From Telopea speciosissima (taxonomy: Eukaryota; Streptophyta; Magnoliopsida; Proteales; Proteaceae): 64,000 nt of DNA. Below, piece by piece: positions 35,175-48,013 of the stretch. The position numbers and the translations under genes are program-made. The stretch covers positions 55,441,378-55,505,377 of the forward strand of contig NC_057926.1 of the NCBI RefSeq assembly GCF_018873765.1, read 5' to 3'. The notes beneath the pieces were generated by a model. The model saw only the letters and a program-made list of their open reading frames with translations, searched no databases and was not told where the DNA came from. Each line of letters starts with the position of its first letter. Position 1 is the stretch's first letter.

Positions 35175-35705
35175 AGAGGTCAAGCTATGGTATGGTTGTA
35201 TCGGTTGATATATATCGGTATTGCTTGTACCTAAAAATCAATACGATTCCAATATCGATGCATGTGTATCGGTCTGTATAGAGCATTCTGCTCCTCTCCT
35301 ATGACCTGCCCCACTTCCCTCCCTCCTACCAAACACAAATAGGGGTAGACCCTGTTGAGGTTTGGTGTCTTGAACTTCTGATGATTGGACTGCTGCATGG
35401 AGCCTCCGTGTGCCGCATAGGGAGATTATTTGGTCTTGGGATGATTGGATATGGAAACTATCTAAATAGATTCAAATGTCAAATTTAACCGCCTATCTCA
35501 ACAATACAACTACCTTGTATTGTGATGTTCTCCTTGTTTATTCAATAAATTAAAATTTTCTAACAAACTGATATCTTTCAATAACATCAAAGCTCCATAG
35601 CGTTATATTCATACACAATAGTTAAATTGACTTGGACTGAAAAGAAATTACTAATTATATGATTAAATAGACAACATATACCTTTAGTTTGAGTGATTAT
35701 TATAA
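35175..35705. other. Intergenic, nothing recognised
   Basis: Contains a short TATCGGT/ATCGAT-rich stretch at about 35190-35280. No gene is seen. Confidence 0.45.
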
Positions 35706-37183
35706 GAGTAAAGTATACATACCCCCTAGAATGCACCTAATATTTCTCGTACCCCCTAAGCGGCTTAATATTCTGCGTACCACCCCTCAATATTCCATGT
35801 ACCACCCCTGTTTTACACCCCAAATGCCAGATAGATCCAATCCGTTAAATACCACCGTTAAATGCCAAAATTTTGACCATTTTACCCTTTGCTCTATTTT
35901 CTTAAATCTAAAAAGACTTAATTACCCTCATTTATTTGTTACCCTAAACTAATTGAAAATGACCATTTTACCCTTTGTTTTTATTTTTATAAATGAAAAG
36001 ACCTAATTGCTCTCATTTATGTATTACCCTAACTTAATTTGAAAAGACTATTTTACCTCTAAATATTTGTTCCTAAAAACCCCAAAATGCCCTCATCCTC
36101 CCCAAATCATCATCTTCTTTTACATACCCACCACCACCACCGCCACTGCCACCCACCATTAAAGAAAATAGATAGTCTTTTCGAGCGAGGGAACTCACTC
36201 CACAAGAGTTTGATCGACTTGTGATTTTAGGGGGAGGTCTCAAACTGGAAGATCTATGGACTCCACATAACAAGTGCCCCAAACAGCAAGTGGAGAGAGG
36301 GTTCAAAGTCTGAAATCAAACCCAACAGAGGATATGGAACCAACCTTTATTACTGGCTTTGATCTCAAAACCCCACTTTTTGTTTCGATCTGAAACTCAG
36401 CAAGGTAAGTCGCTCCTCTGTTTGTGAACACTCCTCCAAATCTGAAGCTGAATGGTCCAAGGATGAGGGACATTTCAACTATCTTCCCTTTTCTCAGATT
36501 ACCACCCAAAATAGGAGATAGAGTGATCCACTTCAAAGAATGATTGCAGCAGAAATCCAAGGAAAAAAACAAGAACGAAACAGAAAGGAAAGGATGGTAA
36601 TCAAACCCGAGGAGAACTAGGAATGAATCGAGCAGGGAAAGTGAGAAAAAGAGAAATGCAGAGCGTAATCACGGTTCGGATTCAAACTTGTTCCAACCGA
36701 CTGTTATTTTTAATGGTGGTGATGGTGTTAATGGTGGGTGGCGGTGGTGGTGGTGGTGGTGGTGGGTATGTAAAAGAAGATGATTTGGGGAAAACGAGGA
36801 CATTTTGGGGTTTTTAGGAACAAATATTTAGGGGTAAAATAGTCTTTTCAAATTAGGTTAGGGTAATACATAAATGAGGGTAATTAGGTCTTTTCATTTA
36901 TAAAAATAAAATAAAGGGTAAAATGATCATTTTCAATTAGTTTAGGGTAACAAATAAGTGAGGGTAATTAAGTCTTTTTAGATTTAAGAAAATGGAGCAA
37001 AGGGTAAAATGGTCAAAATTTTGGCATGTATGGTATTTAACGGATTGGACCTATCTGGCATTTGCGGTGTAAAGCAGGGGTGGTACATGGAATATTGAGA
37101 GGTCATACGCAGAATATTGAATCGCTTAGGGGGATACGAGGAATATTGGGTACTTTCTAGAGGGGTACATGTACTTTACCCTC
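35706..37183. mobile_element. Long-TIR DNA transposon (Mutator-like), possibly a Pack-MULE
   Basis: Arms of about 450 bp face each other (35706-36160 and 36715-37183): both contain GAGGGTAAAGTA-type ends, CAATATTCC, GACCATTTTACCC, TTACCCTCATTTAT and a CCACCACCACC/GGTGGTGGT tract. ATTATAA flanks both sides (35699-35705, 37184-37190), only 7 bp, so the duplication may have decayed. The 550-bp centre has a minus-strand open frame, 36572-36303 (89 codons, KWITLSPILGGNLRKGKIVE), that I cannot identify; it may be a captured host piece. Confidence 0.75.
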
Positions 37184-37190
37184 ATTATAA

Positions 37191-37680
37191 TTGTGGGCAT
37201 TGGTACCAGGATGGAATCGATTCTAAGTTCTAAAAAACAAGTTTCTCTTTTCAAAGTTTAAGCTAAGTTAAGATACATCAAACCATGGTTCTTGGTCTTC
37301 CCTTTTGTCAATTATCAAATGTGCCTTTTTACCTAGAAGTACTCCCTGAGGGCATAAACTTGCAAAAGCATTCTGAGCAAAGAGACACTTGCAAAGTAGA
37401 ATTGTTGCCGAATACACCTATAGGGCAGACTAAATTTTGCTGCTACACTTGTAGCAAGAATACAAAGCTGGCAGTCAAGGAAATGGGATCGTAAAGGGTA
37501 TTTTAGAAAATATTAAAACCTACGAGTGTATTTATAAATCCAAAGGGAAAGTGAATTATTCCATTACCTTGGCTGCCAGCCTTGTAGCAGCAAAATTTTT
37601 TCCCTCCCTGTCCTTTCTCCAACACGGAAGAATGCTACTAAAAAGGGGCATCCGTTTCTTTAGGTGGTTATAGCCATCGT
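37191..37680. other. Intergenic, nothing recognised
   Basis: No gene or clear repeat is seen. Confidence 0.4.
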
Positions 37681-37688
37681 ATTGCTAG

Positions 37689-37922
37689 CATGGTTTTAGT
37701 GCACGGTATCGAAACGGGTGTCGGTAACCTACAAACTCGATATGATACTGATACGGTATCGGCCTGGATCGAACAAAATTACCCCTAAATCTTCTTTAAA
37801 AATGAATTTTCTGACCATTTTACCCCTTATCTGTACCGTGCTACCGACACGGTATCAGTGAATAGCAAAATCGATATGTATCACTCAATACTGACGATAC
37901 GATACCCATACTTAGAACTATG
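37689..37922. mobile_element. hAT-type MITE, CATGGTT family
   Basis: This 234-bp element starts CATGGTTTTAGTGC and ends CTTAGAACTATG. A perfect 8-bp duplication ATTGCTAG flanks it (37681-37688 and 37923-37930). Its interior GGTATCGGCC and GATACGGTATC words resemble the element at 9805-10026, so the two are one family. Confidence 0.87.
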
Positions 37923-37930
37923 ATTGCTAG

Positions 37931-39010
37931 TGTCTTTCAACTAAATCGGGTCCTACTCGAGTTGAATTGGGTCAAACCAAAAAACATAAGGAAGAATCTT
38001 GTTAGCAGCCAAATTTAGTGAAAAATAAATTATAACATTTCTTTTTGTACCTACTAACATAAATGTAAAATATTTTACCCTTGGTCTAAAGAATTTTTTA
38101 AAAATTATAAATTTTAAACAAAGATTTTAAACTCAGAATCAATTATTGGATGGGAATCTATCAGAAGTGGTCCCAAAAACCCTAGAATCAACCCCTAAAA
38201 AATGAAACTCAGCAATCCAGCCCCTAAAATATGAAACTCAGCAATTCAGCCCCCAAAAAATATTTGAGACGGCTGCTCCCGAACAACCAAAACTAGGGCC
38301 GGAATCGAGATGGATCACGACACCAATTCTGATCCAAATCGGCAATTCAACCGATCCAATTCCAATATTTGAAAACCGTGGTCTAAGTTCTTCATTTTGG
38401 TGACAACAAGAAACACCCAAAATAAATATCCCTCGTCACCCAGCAGGTCCTGAACCACCCCTAGTATTGTCCAACACAACAAATGGAAACTTGGTTGTTC
38501 TATAATTTCTATAGAATCTTCAACCCAAAAAAAATAAAAAAATTTCTAAAGAATCCAATTCCGGGATCAGTGACTCAAACTAAAATTGGGCAGTCTTGGA
38601 TAATGGACAATGTAATCCCATGTCCAAAGAATTATTTGTATTGAGTACGAACCACGCAATGATACTGTCTCTAGCCCAACCTATGATTTCTGTTTCTCTT
38701 CATCTCTCGCTGTCCTACCCTTCATGGATACCTTGGTGATTGGCTATTTGGATTCCCACAAAAGGGAATTTAAGGAGAAAAACCAAAAAAAAACAAAGAG
38801 GAAGAGTCGGAACGAGGACATAAATTCTAAACAAACTAGTTTATATTGTGGCGAGCATATGAAGTAAGCTTCAAAGCCATGCCCAAGCCATTCCTTTCTT
38901 CCCTACTATTATAACTTTCTTTGCTCCCAAGCGTAGAATCCATCTTCTTATATAACATCTACCATGCTAAAACCTGCAATCCAAATTCCACAATCTACCT
39001 GATCTCAAAC
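37931..39010. other. 5' flank of the reticulon gene
   Basis: At 38185-38260 a 29-bp unit (AATGAAACTCAGCAATCCAG-type) is repeated twice. The promoter of the plus-strand reticulon gene should lie in the last few hundred bases. No clear TATA box is seen. Confidence 0.45.
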
Positions 39011-40315
39011 ATGCCTCTCATTGCTTATTCTGATGATGATATGGCTTCCTCGTCCACAACTAAACTCTTCGGTCGAGAACGATCACTACATGATGTCCTT
39101 GGGGGAGGAACAGGTATTATTTCACTACTTGCTCTGGCCTTTCTTTCAAATTACAACAACCCACACAGGTCCCCTTGGAAATTATTAAAAGCAATCACCT
39201 AACACTGTTCTGCTATTAAAATGATGTTTGATTTTTGCAGTTGCAAATTTGGTGTTATGGAGGAACAGGAACTTATCAGCTGCATTTCTCATTGGGCTCA
39301 CAGTGATGTGGTTTCTTTTTGAGATTGTCGAGTATCACTTTCTTACACTTGTCTGTCACATCTTCATCACTGTTATGCTCATTGTCTTCATTTGGTCCAA
39401 CGGCGCCCCGCTCTTCAACCGGTGACCTCTTTTTCGAACCTCATTTTATTAGATTCATCTATTTGAGAACACCAGCCCTGAGTGACAAGCACCAAAGCTG
39501 ATAGCCGGCCATGAGTGGCGATACAGCACCAGCAGAAACTATCCTTAAATACCAAAGCAACTAAATTAATACACTAGATTCTCACAACTCACAAGAGACT
39601 TCTCAATTTAGCCCAAAGAGTACTGCAACAAGAAATGCGAACCCACCCACCCCCTCTGAAAATACTGCTTTTGGATTATGGAGGCCTTTGAGATTAGATT
39701 AGATCTCTTGTTTGGTTCTCAGTTTAGCTGTCCTAATTCCCACTTTGTCTCTTCAGGGACCCTCCAACTATACCTAAAATCGTCTTATCGGAGTCGGCAT
39801 TCCAAGAAGTAGCTGCAGGCTTCCACAAGAAGCTCAACCGGTTCATATTAATCCTCTATGACATTGCATGCGGAAAGGAGTTGGGCCTCTTCATTTTGGT
39901 ATCTGAATCTAGTTCCTGTTCTCTTCACTCTGTTTCTATTTTGAATCACAACTTCGATAACATGATTCCAACTATAAATGCACTCAGGTCATTGCTACCC
40001 TCTGGATACTATCAACCATCACTGCCTATTTCAGCACTGTGAATCTTGTATATTTCGGTAAGAAAATATAGTTTTCTTTGAATTTCTGCAACTTCAGTTC
40101 ACGTCTATACTTGAAACTCGGGAACTGACTTTTTGAGCGTGTACCAAGGTTTCCTCTGCATGATGTCGCTGCCAGCTCTTTATGAGCACTATGAGCAAGA
40201 AGTGGATTATCTCGTGAGCAAGAGCAACCAGGACATGAAAAAATTATACAAGAAATTTGACTCGGAAGTTCTTAACAAGATTCCCAGAGGTCCGGTTAAT
40301 AAGAAATTCAAATAG
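39011..40315 (+). CDS. Reticulon-like protein B (RTNLB)
   Basis: Five exons: 39011-39113, 39241-39421, 39757-39898, 39988-40057 and 40149-40315, giving 220 residues. Splice sites are GT-AG and phases agree. The short N-terminus (FGRERSLHDVLGGGT) leads directly into the reticulon homology domain. The first long hydrophobic hairpin spans VANLVLWRNRNLSAAFLIGL to FIW, and the second spans LFILVIATLWILST to YFG. The C-terminus ends KKFK, which fits a KKxx ER-retrieval signal. Reticulons sit as wedges in the ER membrane and shape tubules. An in-frame Met at residue 11 is an alternative start. It is not linked functionally to its neighbours. Confidence 0.93.
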
Positions 40316-41835
40316 AGTGGAGATGCATGTTCGATGATAATCTGTTGAAAATTATGGGTAACAATTTCATTCAAGATAAGAGAGTTGTTAATGTGGGATT
40401 AAAATGAGATCTCTAATCTTTGTTAAGAGATCCAAATTTCCATGGAACTTCCTAATAATTTAATATAAATATTTATTCAATAATAAAGAATCCCTCAATC
40501 TTGGTTGGAAATTCAAGCCCATCCATAACATGCAGGAAGGCAAGGCACGAACAATCTGGAATCATTTGCCATTTCTGTTTTTTCTCCACCCCACCTCAAC
40601 CGCCACCCTTTTTTCTCTTCTTTGTATTCAGAGATAAATTTCATGATGTGTTTTGTTTCTCTGTGTCAAGTAAAACAATGCCCATGAAGACCGCAATGGA
40701 AGAAAACTCGAAACAAAAGGGAAGATGAATTTTATTCCAAGGGCGTAGAGAATCTTGAGGCGTAGTGATAAAATATTCTTCTCATCATTTGACAGCATAC
40801 TCTTGGCTCCACTTCTGTAAGGACTAAGGGATGGATGCACGCGATGCATAAAGCCCAGTATGAATCACAACCTGATACATTATATCCAAACAATGGTATA
40901 GATGCTGAAATGATGTCCACATCGCCTATGTAATAAATTATGAACACTGTTGTTCATGCAACATAAAGTGTCCATTCTGACTTTCCAATCCAACATGGAC
41001 ATGATTCAGCTAATATAAAGATCACGTTTAGCAGTCTTGATTAAGGAAAAGATGAACAAAATGGAATTGATAATACCTAAAAACAAGGCACAACATGCAA
41101 TTGAGAACAATGCTCTCACATGACTTACAGTAGGGGGTTGAACTCGGTACTGACTACAAAAATACACAATAATACCTGGTGAGTTACTTCTCAGATAGGT
41201 AAACAAGAATATATCCTGCGACCCCATTGTTGTAAGTTTGCTTGTGACCTTTGCTGATAACTACAAGTTAGCAAATTTTCTATAGCGCATCATACGGATA
41301 CAGGACTGAATGGTTCACTTGTTACTGTCGAGAAGGTAGCCTTCAACATGAAGGTTTGCCCTTTTGGCCTGCCACCAATCAAAACATACAGCGTCAAGGA
41401 TGTCAATCCTAAATATGAGACCACCTATGCAGTAATTACATATAAAAAAAAGATTAGTTGAGATTCAAATGCCTAAATGTTCAAACCAAACCAGATTGAG
41501 AGAGAATGGCAGCTGCCACAACCTGCCTCCTCAGCAATAAGAGAAGCAGTACTGTAAAATATCACCAAATGAAGAAAGAGAGAGGTGCTTGGTGGACTTA
41601 TAGAATGTAAACCAGTTTGTGTAGACTTCTAGAAAAAAAAAAAACAAACAGCACTATGTGGGATTCAAAAACATGTGACACACCACAACACCTATTCTCC
41701 AACAACTAGGATATTAGAGAATGATGTTTGTTGCATCACATAATTGACAAACTTAATGGAGGAATTAAAGATAAATATGAGGAGCTTGAGGATGTGCAAT
41801 TTTAACTGATTAAAGTATTCAAGTTTGAAATGAAC
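40316..41835. other. Convergent 3' region between the reticulon and bHLH loci
   Basis: Both 3' UTRs should lie here, and any last exon of the minus-strand bHLH locus. I could not identify such an exon with confidence. Confidence 0.4.
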
Positions 41836-43092
41836 CTGGCTAATTACTGGAACCTGCTGGACATAATTAACAGATCTCTTCATCCTCTGAGAGCTACAAC
41901 GTGCTTGGTTGGAAGAATTAACATCTTGGAACAATTTTAAAGCTGGACATTCTGGGGAAATGGATGGAGTAACTATAGCTGGTGTCGAAGTAAGAGCTGT
42001 GAAGGGCATATACTTCATTGGAACTAATGGGGTAATGGGAACAACTCCTGACCTTGGCGTCTGTGGCAAACTTGCAGCTGTTGTCACCGGTGAACAGGGA
42101 CTCTGTGAGGGGACTGCAATCAGGGGAATACCCATGGGTTGATAACACATTCCAACCATGCCCATTCCAAAACCCATCCCTACTCCACCTCCTGTGCCAA
42201 TGTTCAGGCTTCTGGGCATGAATGGAGAAAACTGGGGCGGATGTACACTTTGAACACCAGCTGGTGAAACATATGGAGCTTTCAGGCTACCTCCCCCCAT
42301 CGACATCATCTGATGAATGGAAGCACAAAAAGCAATTGCATTAAACCTAGTTAAAAGAATAACACAGCAACAAAAATAGATATACATGGTGGATTTTCCT
42401 TACCTCCACTTGCAGTTTAAGGGCTTTGAGCTATTGAATGGTCCGATCCAACACTGAAGCTCTGTCTGACTGAAATGCAGCACAAATTCAGTTTGTAATC
42501 AGTATAACATTTAACAATCTTTTGGGAAAGCGTTGGGAGCTGAAGATCATAGTTGGATAAAACTTAGGTGAGTAGGGCTTATATGGGTCTGAAACACAAG
42601 CTCTTAGCAACAGCCTCACTAATGTAACCATATTTTACATATCTAGCCTTGGGGATACCATCGTTTGTGTATTTTCAATGTGAAAAACAGAATTGTTTAG
42701 TGTTGGCAAACTTTCACATGGTTCTTTATGCATTGAAACAGAACAGGGAAAATAATGAATCTGGTTATCACAAATCCATTTAAAGTACTAGCAAATTTAA
42801 TAGAGGGAGCAGATAGAATTGATGAAAAACAAAAAGATAAATCTACACAGCTGCGTTCCAGCAGTAATTTCCAGTATTAAAAGGTTGGCAAAATTCCATT
42901 TTACACAACTCTGTTTTGGAAGGGCTTCTTAAATGGTCAACCATTTTGAGGAATGTGGACTGACAATATAGCACTTCCAACCACTGGACAGAGAGGACAT
43001 GGTCTGGATCAGCCACCTGTTTACTTTCAGAGACTAATTTAAACCAAATACCGTCAAAGTATTGGCATGCATCCCCATATATGCTTATGCAC

Positions 43093-44785
43093 TGTTTGAG
43101 TTAAAATAATACCGCAAGCGTACGGGTCAATCGTAGCTACGGGTCGAACACGAGGAGATATACGCCACTCTATTTAATTAACTTAAAAGTAATGCAAAGT
43201 GGACCAAATTAAAGTATTAAATTAAACTAATTAAACTAATGAAAATTAATGCATCCTAACTCATAAGCATCTAACAAAATTAAGGGATTAAATTGGCGTC
43301 CTAACACATGAGCATCTAACCTATCAAACTAAAGCGAATTGAAAGGAATAACAAAAACGTAGCCACACTTCATAATCACATAAAAAGAAATAAGGGAATA
43401 AAAGTGCATGCACATACCACAACCATATAAAAAAAATAAAAGAAATAGAGGGAGAAGAAGAAGAAGATAGAGAGAGATAGAGGAAAGGGAGAATGAGATT
43501 AAGGGTTTAGAGAATGAGATACCTTGATGTGCTTGAATACTTGAATAAACTCACCATGGCTTCCTCTTCTAAATCTCCATGTCTTGTCATCAACATAGGA
43601 ACTTAGACTAGGAAGCTTTAAACTAAAACTATTACAACCATTAAACTAGACTTATGAAATCAAAACTAAGAACTTAAGCCAAAAATAGGAAAAGAAGAGA
43701 AAATTTCACTAAGTGAATGAAATAAAAATTACACAAAAAAACTGAATTAAAATTGAACTAGAAACTAACTAAAAACTGAACTAAAAAAACTACTAACTCC
43801 TTACAACCCAGAGGGTAAGGGGTATTTATAAGAGGAAGAGAGGAGAAGAGAGAAGAGGGAAGTGTAGGAGAAATATTCCCTAAGAAAAGAGAATATTCTC
43901 TTCTCCTTCCTCTTTTACAATGCCTTGAATCCTAAGAAAAAAGAAAAAAATAGAAAGAAGAAGAAGAGAAAATTGTTTACATAGACCTTCTATTTCTAGA
44001 AAAGTAAACTTCCAATTCTAACAAGTGCTTCCTTTTCTTTGTAGATATCTTCTCCAAGCAATAAAATCAAAGCATCTTTGATTTTTCAACTTTCCATAGG
44101 TGAGAGAATATCTTTCAAAATAAATCTATCCCAAATAGAATTCCAGAAGTACCCTTGAGAAGTTGGAGGAGAGAGAGAGTAAGGGTGATGACTAGGATTC
44201 TTTCAAGAATAAATAAAATATCCATTCTGTCCTTCAGAAAACGTGGAGCATGGGGTGCTTATATAGGCCTCACCACTGTGTTCCTTACGAAAAATCACCC
44301 AAAATAGACCCAAATTTCGTCCAATTTGGAGTTCGGGAGCCCAAGATATCTCAAGTTGAAGTTGGACTGTCCAGAGCCCTCCAAATGGAATCTTTCGGGT
44401 ACAGGAAATATAACTTCTGGTTATTGCGTTAAGGCCCCTAGAATCCGAACTTTCGCTTCACTTTATCTCCGGCCGACTGTCAATAATTGCAAATAAACCC
44501 CTATAGACCATTTTCACGCTTCGTTACGGAAACGGCCGTAACTTCTTCGTTTCAACTCGGAATCAAGTGCCGTTTGAACCGTTACGAAGCTGACTCGATG
44601 GGCTACACATCCAAGCCATTAACACCTTTAAACAACTTAAAAACATTTCTTTAGCATCATCTCTTCCATTTTCTCAAGAATTCACCTAAAACCTAAAAAG
44701 CACAAAAAAACACCGAGTAACTCTGTCCAATGTGGTAAAATGTATGATTTATGCCCTAAGATTTCACACATAAATGTGCTCATCA
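43093..44785 (-). repeat. 3' LTR of the 43-49 kb element
   Basis: 1693 bp, TG...CA termini, about 99% identical to 48014-49707. Confidence 0.95.
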
Positions 44786-45964
44786 GATTCCCCCACACTT
44801 GAACGTTACTTGTCCTCAAGTAAAGCAAAAACAAAAACTAACATAGAATGTAGAAAATCCTAACTCACTTTCGTAGGAATCACGGTTGCACTTAGCATGT
44901 GCAACAAGCCTTTAAACCCCTAGGTTACCCCTAGTGGACGAGTTGTGTCTCGTGAGTGTTTGCAGTGAATATACACCCAAAATTCAATTGTAAATGAATG
45001 ATGTAAATTTTAATCATGGCATAAGTAGGACAGTGCACATAATCCAAAAAAGTGCTCAACTAAAGATCAAGGAGCCCAAGGTTCCCCTACATTTGAATTT
45101 TATTACCCCACATCAATTCAAGTAACAAGCATGCATCAAGTTCAAGGGATCTCCTCATATTTTCTGAACACTACTCACCTTCAAGTAAACCCCCCATAGC
45201 ATCGATGGAACCAAAGACTTAGGCATTGAGTAATGTTGACCATACTTTTTTTTTCTTCAGGCATTAAGGCAAAAGTTTTTTTTTTTCTCAACCACAAACT
45301 CGATTTCTACTCCACTACTGTTCTCTGAATGACATGGTGGAGCATACACCAGACACCCAAATACTTGGTAGCTTCGCTTATTGCATATATCCATAAGACA
45401 TTGAGACATTGATGCAAGAGTTTTTTTTTTTTTGAGTTTCCTTCCAAGGAATTTCGATCAAGTCACCCTGCTTCATGAGGCACAGTGCCCTGTCTAGTCC
45501 CAAGGAATTCCACTTTCTTTTCTATTCCTTGTTTTTTTTCTTTTTCTTTTTTTTCTTTTTTTTTCATTCACTTCCACTTTCATGCCTTGCCTTGCCACAA
45601 ACAAATTGGTCTCAACTACTAGCCAAAAGATCAAAGGGTCCATAAAACACATAGAGTAATCTAGCCATCAAATGAAATAACGCTCATATTTTCAAACTCA
45701 ATCCCCATCACCGGATATAAACCAACTACCGTCCTTGAAAAGGGATTTTTTATTATTTCGTATGCTAGGACACCTAATTCCCTCTCTCTCTCGTTTTGCA
45801 ATCAAAGAGGCATATGCACAAAACCAAACTATTGCCACAATCAAAATTCACCAATTAAGCCCAACATCCCCCCCCGCACTTAATTCATGCAGTGTCCTCA
45901 ATGCATGCATAAAAGAAAAAAATATAAGCACAAGGGAGGAGATGAAGGGGCTTACCAGATATAA

Positions 45965-47422
45965 TCAACAAAGAGGATCATAAAGAGTCATGAGCTCTAC
46001 AAAAAGTGCTAGGAGCAGCAATAGAAATCTCAATCCATGGCCAGTAAATGGAGAAATAGCTTTCGAACCAGAAAACACTCGACCATGAATTTTAGTAAAA
46101 CGAGAAATAATACGGAAGTTAAGCACAACGAGAAATATCCAATAGAAAAATCGGTCCTTATGGGACAGTGAAAATGAAGGCAATAAAACTCGGCCATAAA
46201 TCCTTCCCTTCTCTCCCATTTGTAATGTAGAACACCTATCATTCTTTGAAAAATCAACCAAAAACGGATCACAATAAGCATAAAAAGGATTATGAATAAC
46301 CACATCTAAATAATCATCAAAAATTGGAGGTTTACTCAAATCAATCCTAGCAATACAACTATCCGCTCTTTGCATAACTTGGTTTGTCAAATAAGGATCA
46401 TGAAAATATGCTTGAAAGGCATTATGACTAACATTGTCCTCCTCAATAAAATTGTCAAACCTAGGAGGTTTGAAAAAATCAATATGTGAGACAATGGAAT
46501 CCTCAAAATGACAATTATCTAAGTTTTCCAAAGAGAGAGGGGGAGATCGAATTTCCTGGCTTTCTATGTTATCATGAAAATCTGATTCTAAATCAATAAA
46601 TTCACTAGGCTCACTAAAATCAAAAATTTCAGGCAAAAGGTGGACTTCCCCAGGTAGCTCATCAAACCTCGCTTCACTAATATCTTGAGGAGACTCAATC
46701 TCAACAAATAAATCATCATGAAAAGCAGCTTGTTGGGAAGGACTCTCATTAACCTCAAACTGGGGTGGTGGACTTTCAATATCATTAAATTGGGGATGGG
46801 GAGGTTCAGGCTGACTAGGTAATGTACCCGTTTCCTCCTCCTGTAACATGGTTATCAGTTGAGAGAGTTGCTTCTCCATGGTATTTTGACTTGTTGTGAG
46901 AAGGTCTATGTATTTCTCAAGCTCATTCAGTCTGGCCTCCTCACCCATGTTTTGAAACTCAAGGGGTTGGTGATATGGTTCAAGGAGAGGTGGCCCATTG
47001 AGATTTAATGGAGGGTTGGGCATTGGAGGACCAAACTGACCATGATATTGGAAATTGGGTGGTCCAGCTTGGTTATTCCATTGATTCCACAAGAAATCGG
47101 GATGATCACTCCACCCCTGATTGTAAGTGCCAAAAGAATTGTATTGAAATTGAAGACTCACATTCTCTTCACCATAGTTACCCCCATAAAGATTAGGACG
47201 TCCTTCCATAACATGGATTGTTTGGGGATGTGACCAATCAAAATTTTTGGAAAACCCATAGTTGGGTTGGGGAGCAAAATTGTACTGAGGTGGTGCAAAA
47301 TTGTTCTCTATCTCACTACTTTTGGCTTCCCTAACCTGTTTAAACATTTCCTCCAAAATCATGGTTGCCTTAGCATAGGTCCATCTTTCCCCCAAAGTCT
47401 TATTTGGAAGTGTATTTGCCAT
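45965..47422 (-). CDS. gag-like protein of the non-autonomous LTR element
   Basis: An uninterrupted 485-codon frame starting MANTLPNKTLGERWTYAKAT. Residues 50-170 are rich in Asn, Gln, Pro, Trp and Tyr. A short coiled coil (LNELEKYIDLLTTSQNTMEK) follows near 185-205. The middle is a Pro/Glu/Asp-rich disordered stretch with repeated FSEP, SPPxxFE and SKPPIFDDYLD words. The final 80 residues are hydrophobic and probably beyond the functional protein. No zinc knuckle, protease or polymerase motif is seen. It is the only large frame of the element and lies 0.6 kb downstream of its primer site. Confidence 0.7.
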   Translation of the reverse strand: MANTLPNKTLGERWTYAKATMILEEMFKQVREAKSSEIENNFAPPQYNFAPQPNYGFSKNFDWSHPQTIHVMEGRPNLYGGNYGEENVSLQFQYNSFGTYNQGWSDHPDFLWNQWNNQAGPPNFQYHGQFGPPMPNPPLNLNGPPLLEPYHQPLEFQNMGEEARLNELEKYIDLLTTSQNTMEKQLSQLITMLQEEETGTLPSQPEPPHPQFNDIESPPPQFEVNESPSQQAAFHDDLFVEIESPQDISEARFDELPGEVHLLPEIFDFSEPSEFIDLESDFHDNIESQEIRSPPLSLENLDNCHFEDSIVSHIDFFKPPRFDNFIEEDNVSHNAFQAYFHDPYLTNQVMQRADSCIARIDLSKPPIFDDYLDVVIHNPFYAYCDPFLVDFSKNDRCSTLQMGEKGRIYGRVLLPSFSLSHKDRFFYWIFLVVLNFRIISRFTKIHGRVFSGSKAISPFTGHGLRFLLLLLALFVELMTLYDPLC

Positions 47423-48013
47423 AATTCTAAACTAACCACCTATCCCAAATTGAGGTCTCCCATAAAAGTAAAAATAAAAATTTAAAGAAAAATAAAAGAC
47501 TAGAAAAAAAAATACTAAAAACAAGAGGGAGCCCAAGGTAGATAGTGTATCTATCCCTCAGAAATCGAAACAATGATTCCAAAGCTGTAAGGTTGCCATA
47601 TAGGTTGACAGCAAGGGAACCCGTATAGTCTTCACGAGCCACCTACGGGCGACTCCAAATGGAATCTGATGTAGGGTGGAGGACTACTATACGTTTATGT
47701 TTCCAACGCTCTCACTATGTCGCTTTCCTGTTATCAAGAGTGGTCACCTCCAAAGATAAGTCACATGCCAATCCAAACCACCCAACGAATCAAGGGGCAC
47801 CAAGATTGGCTGGGTTTGGGCATATGAAAGACTTTAGATTGGGCGCACACTATTTGAAACAGAAGAGAGAAACAAGAAGAGGTTTTCAAAAACCTTTTTT
47901 TTTTTTTTTTTTAAGAGAAGAGGAGAAAGAGAAGAAACTAAAGCACTTCGAATTACTTAAAAATCAGAAAAATAAAGTGGTCAATAATCTCCCCGGCAAC
48001 GGCGCCAAAAACT

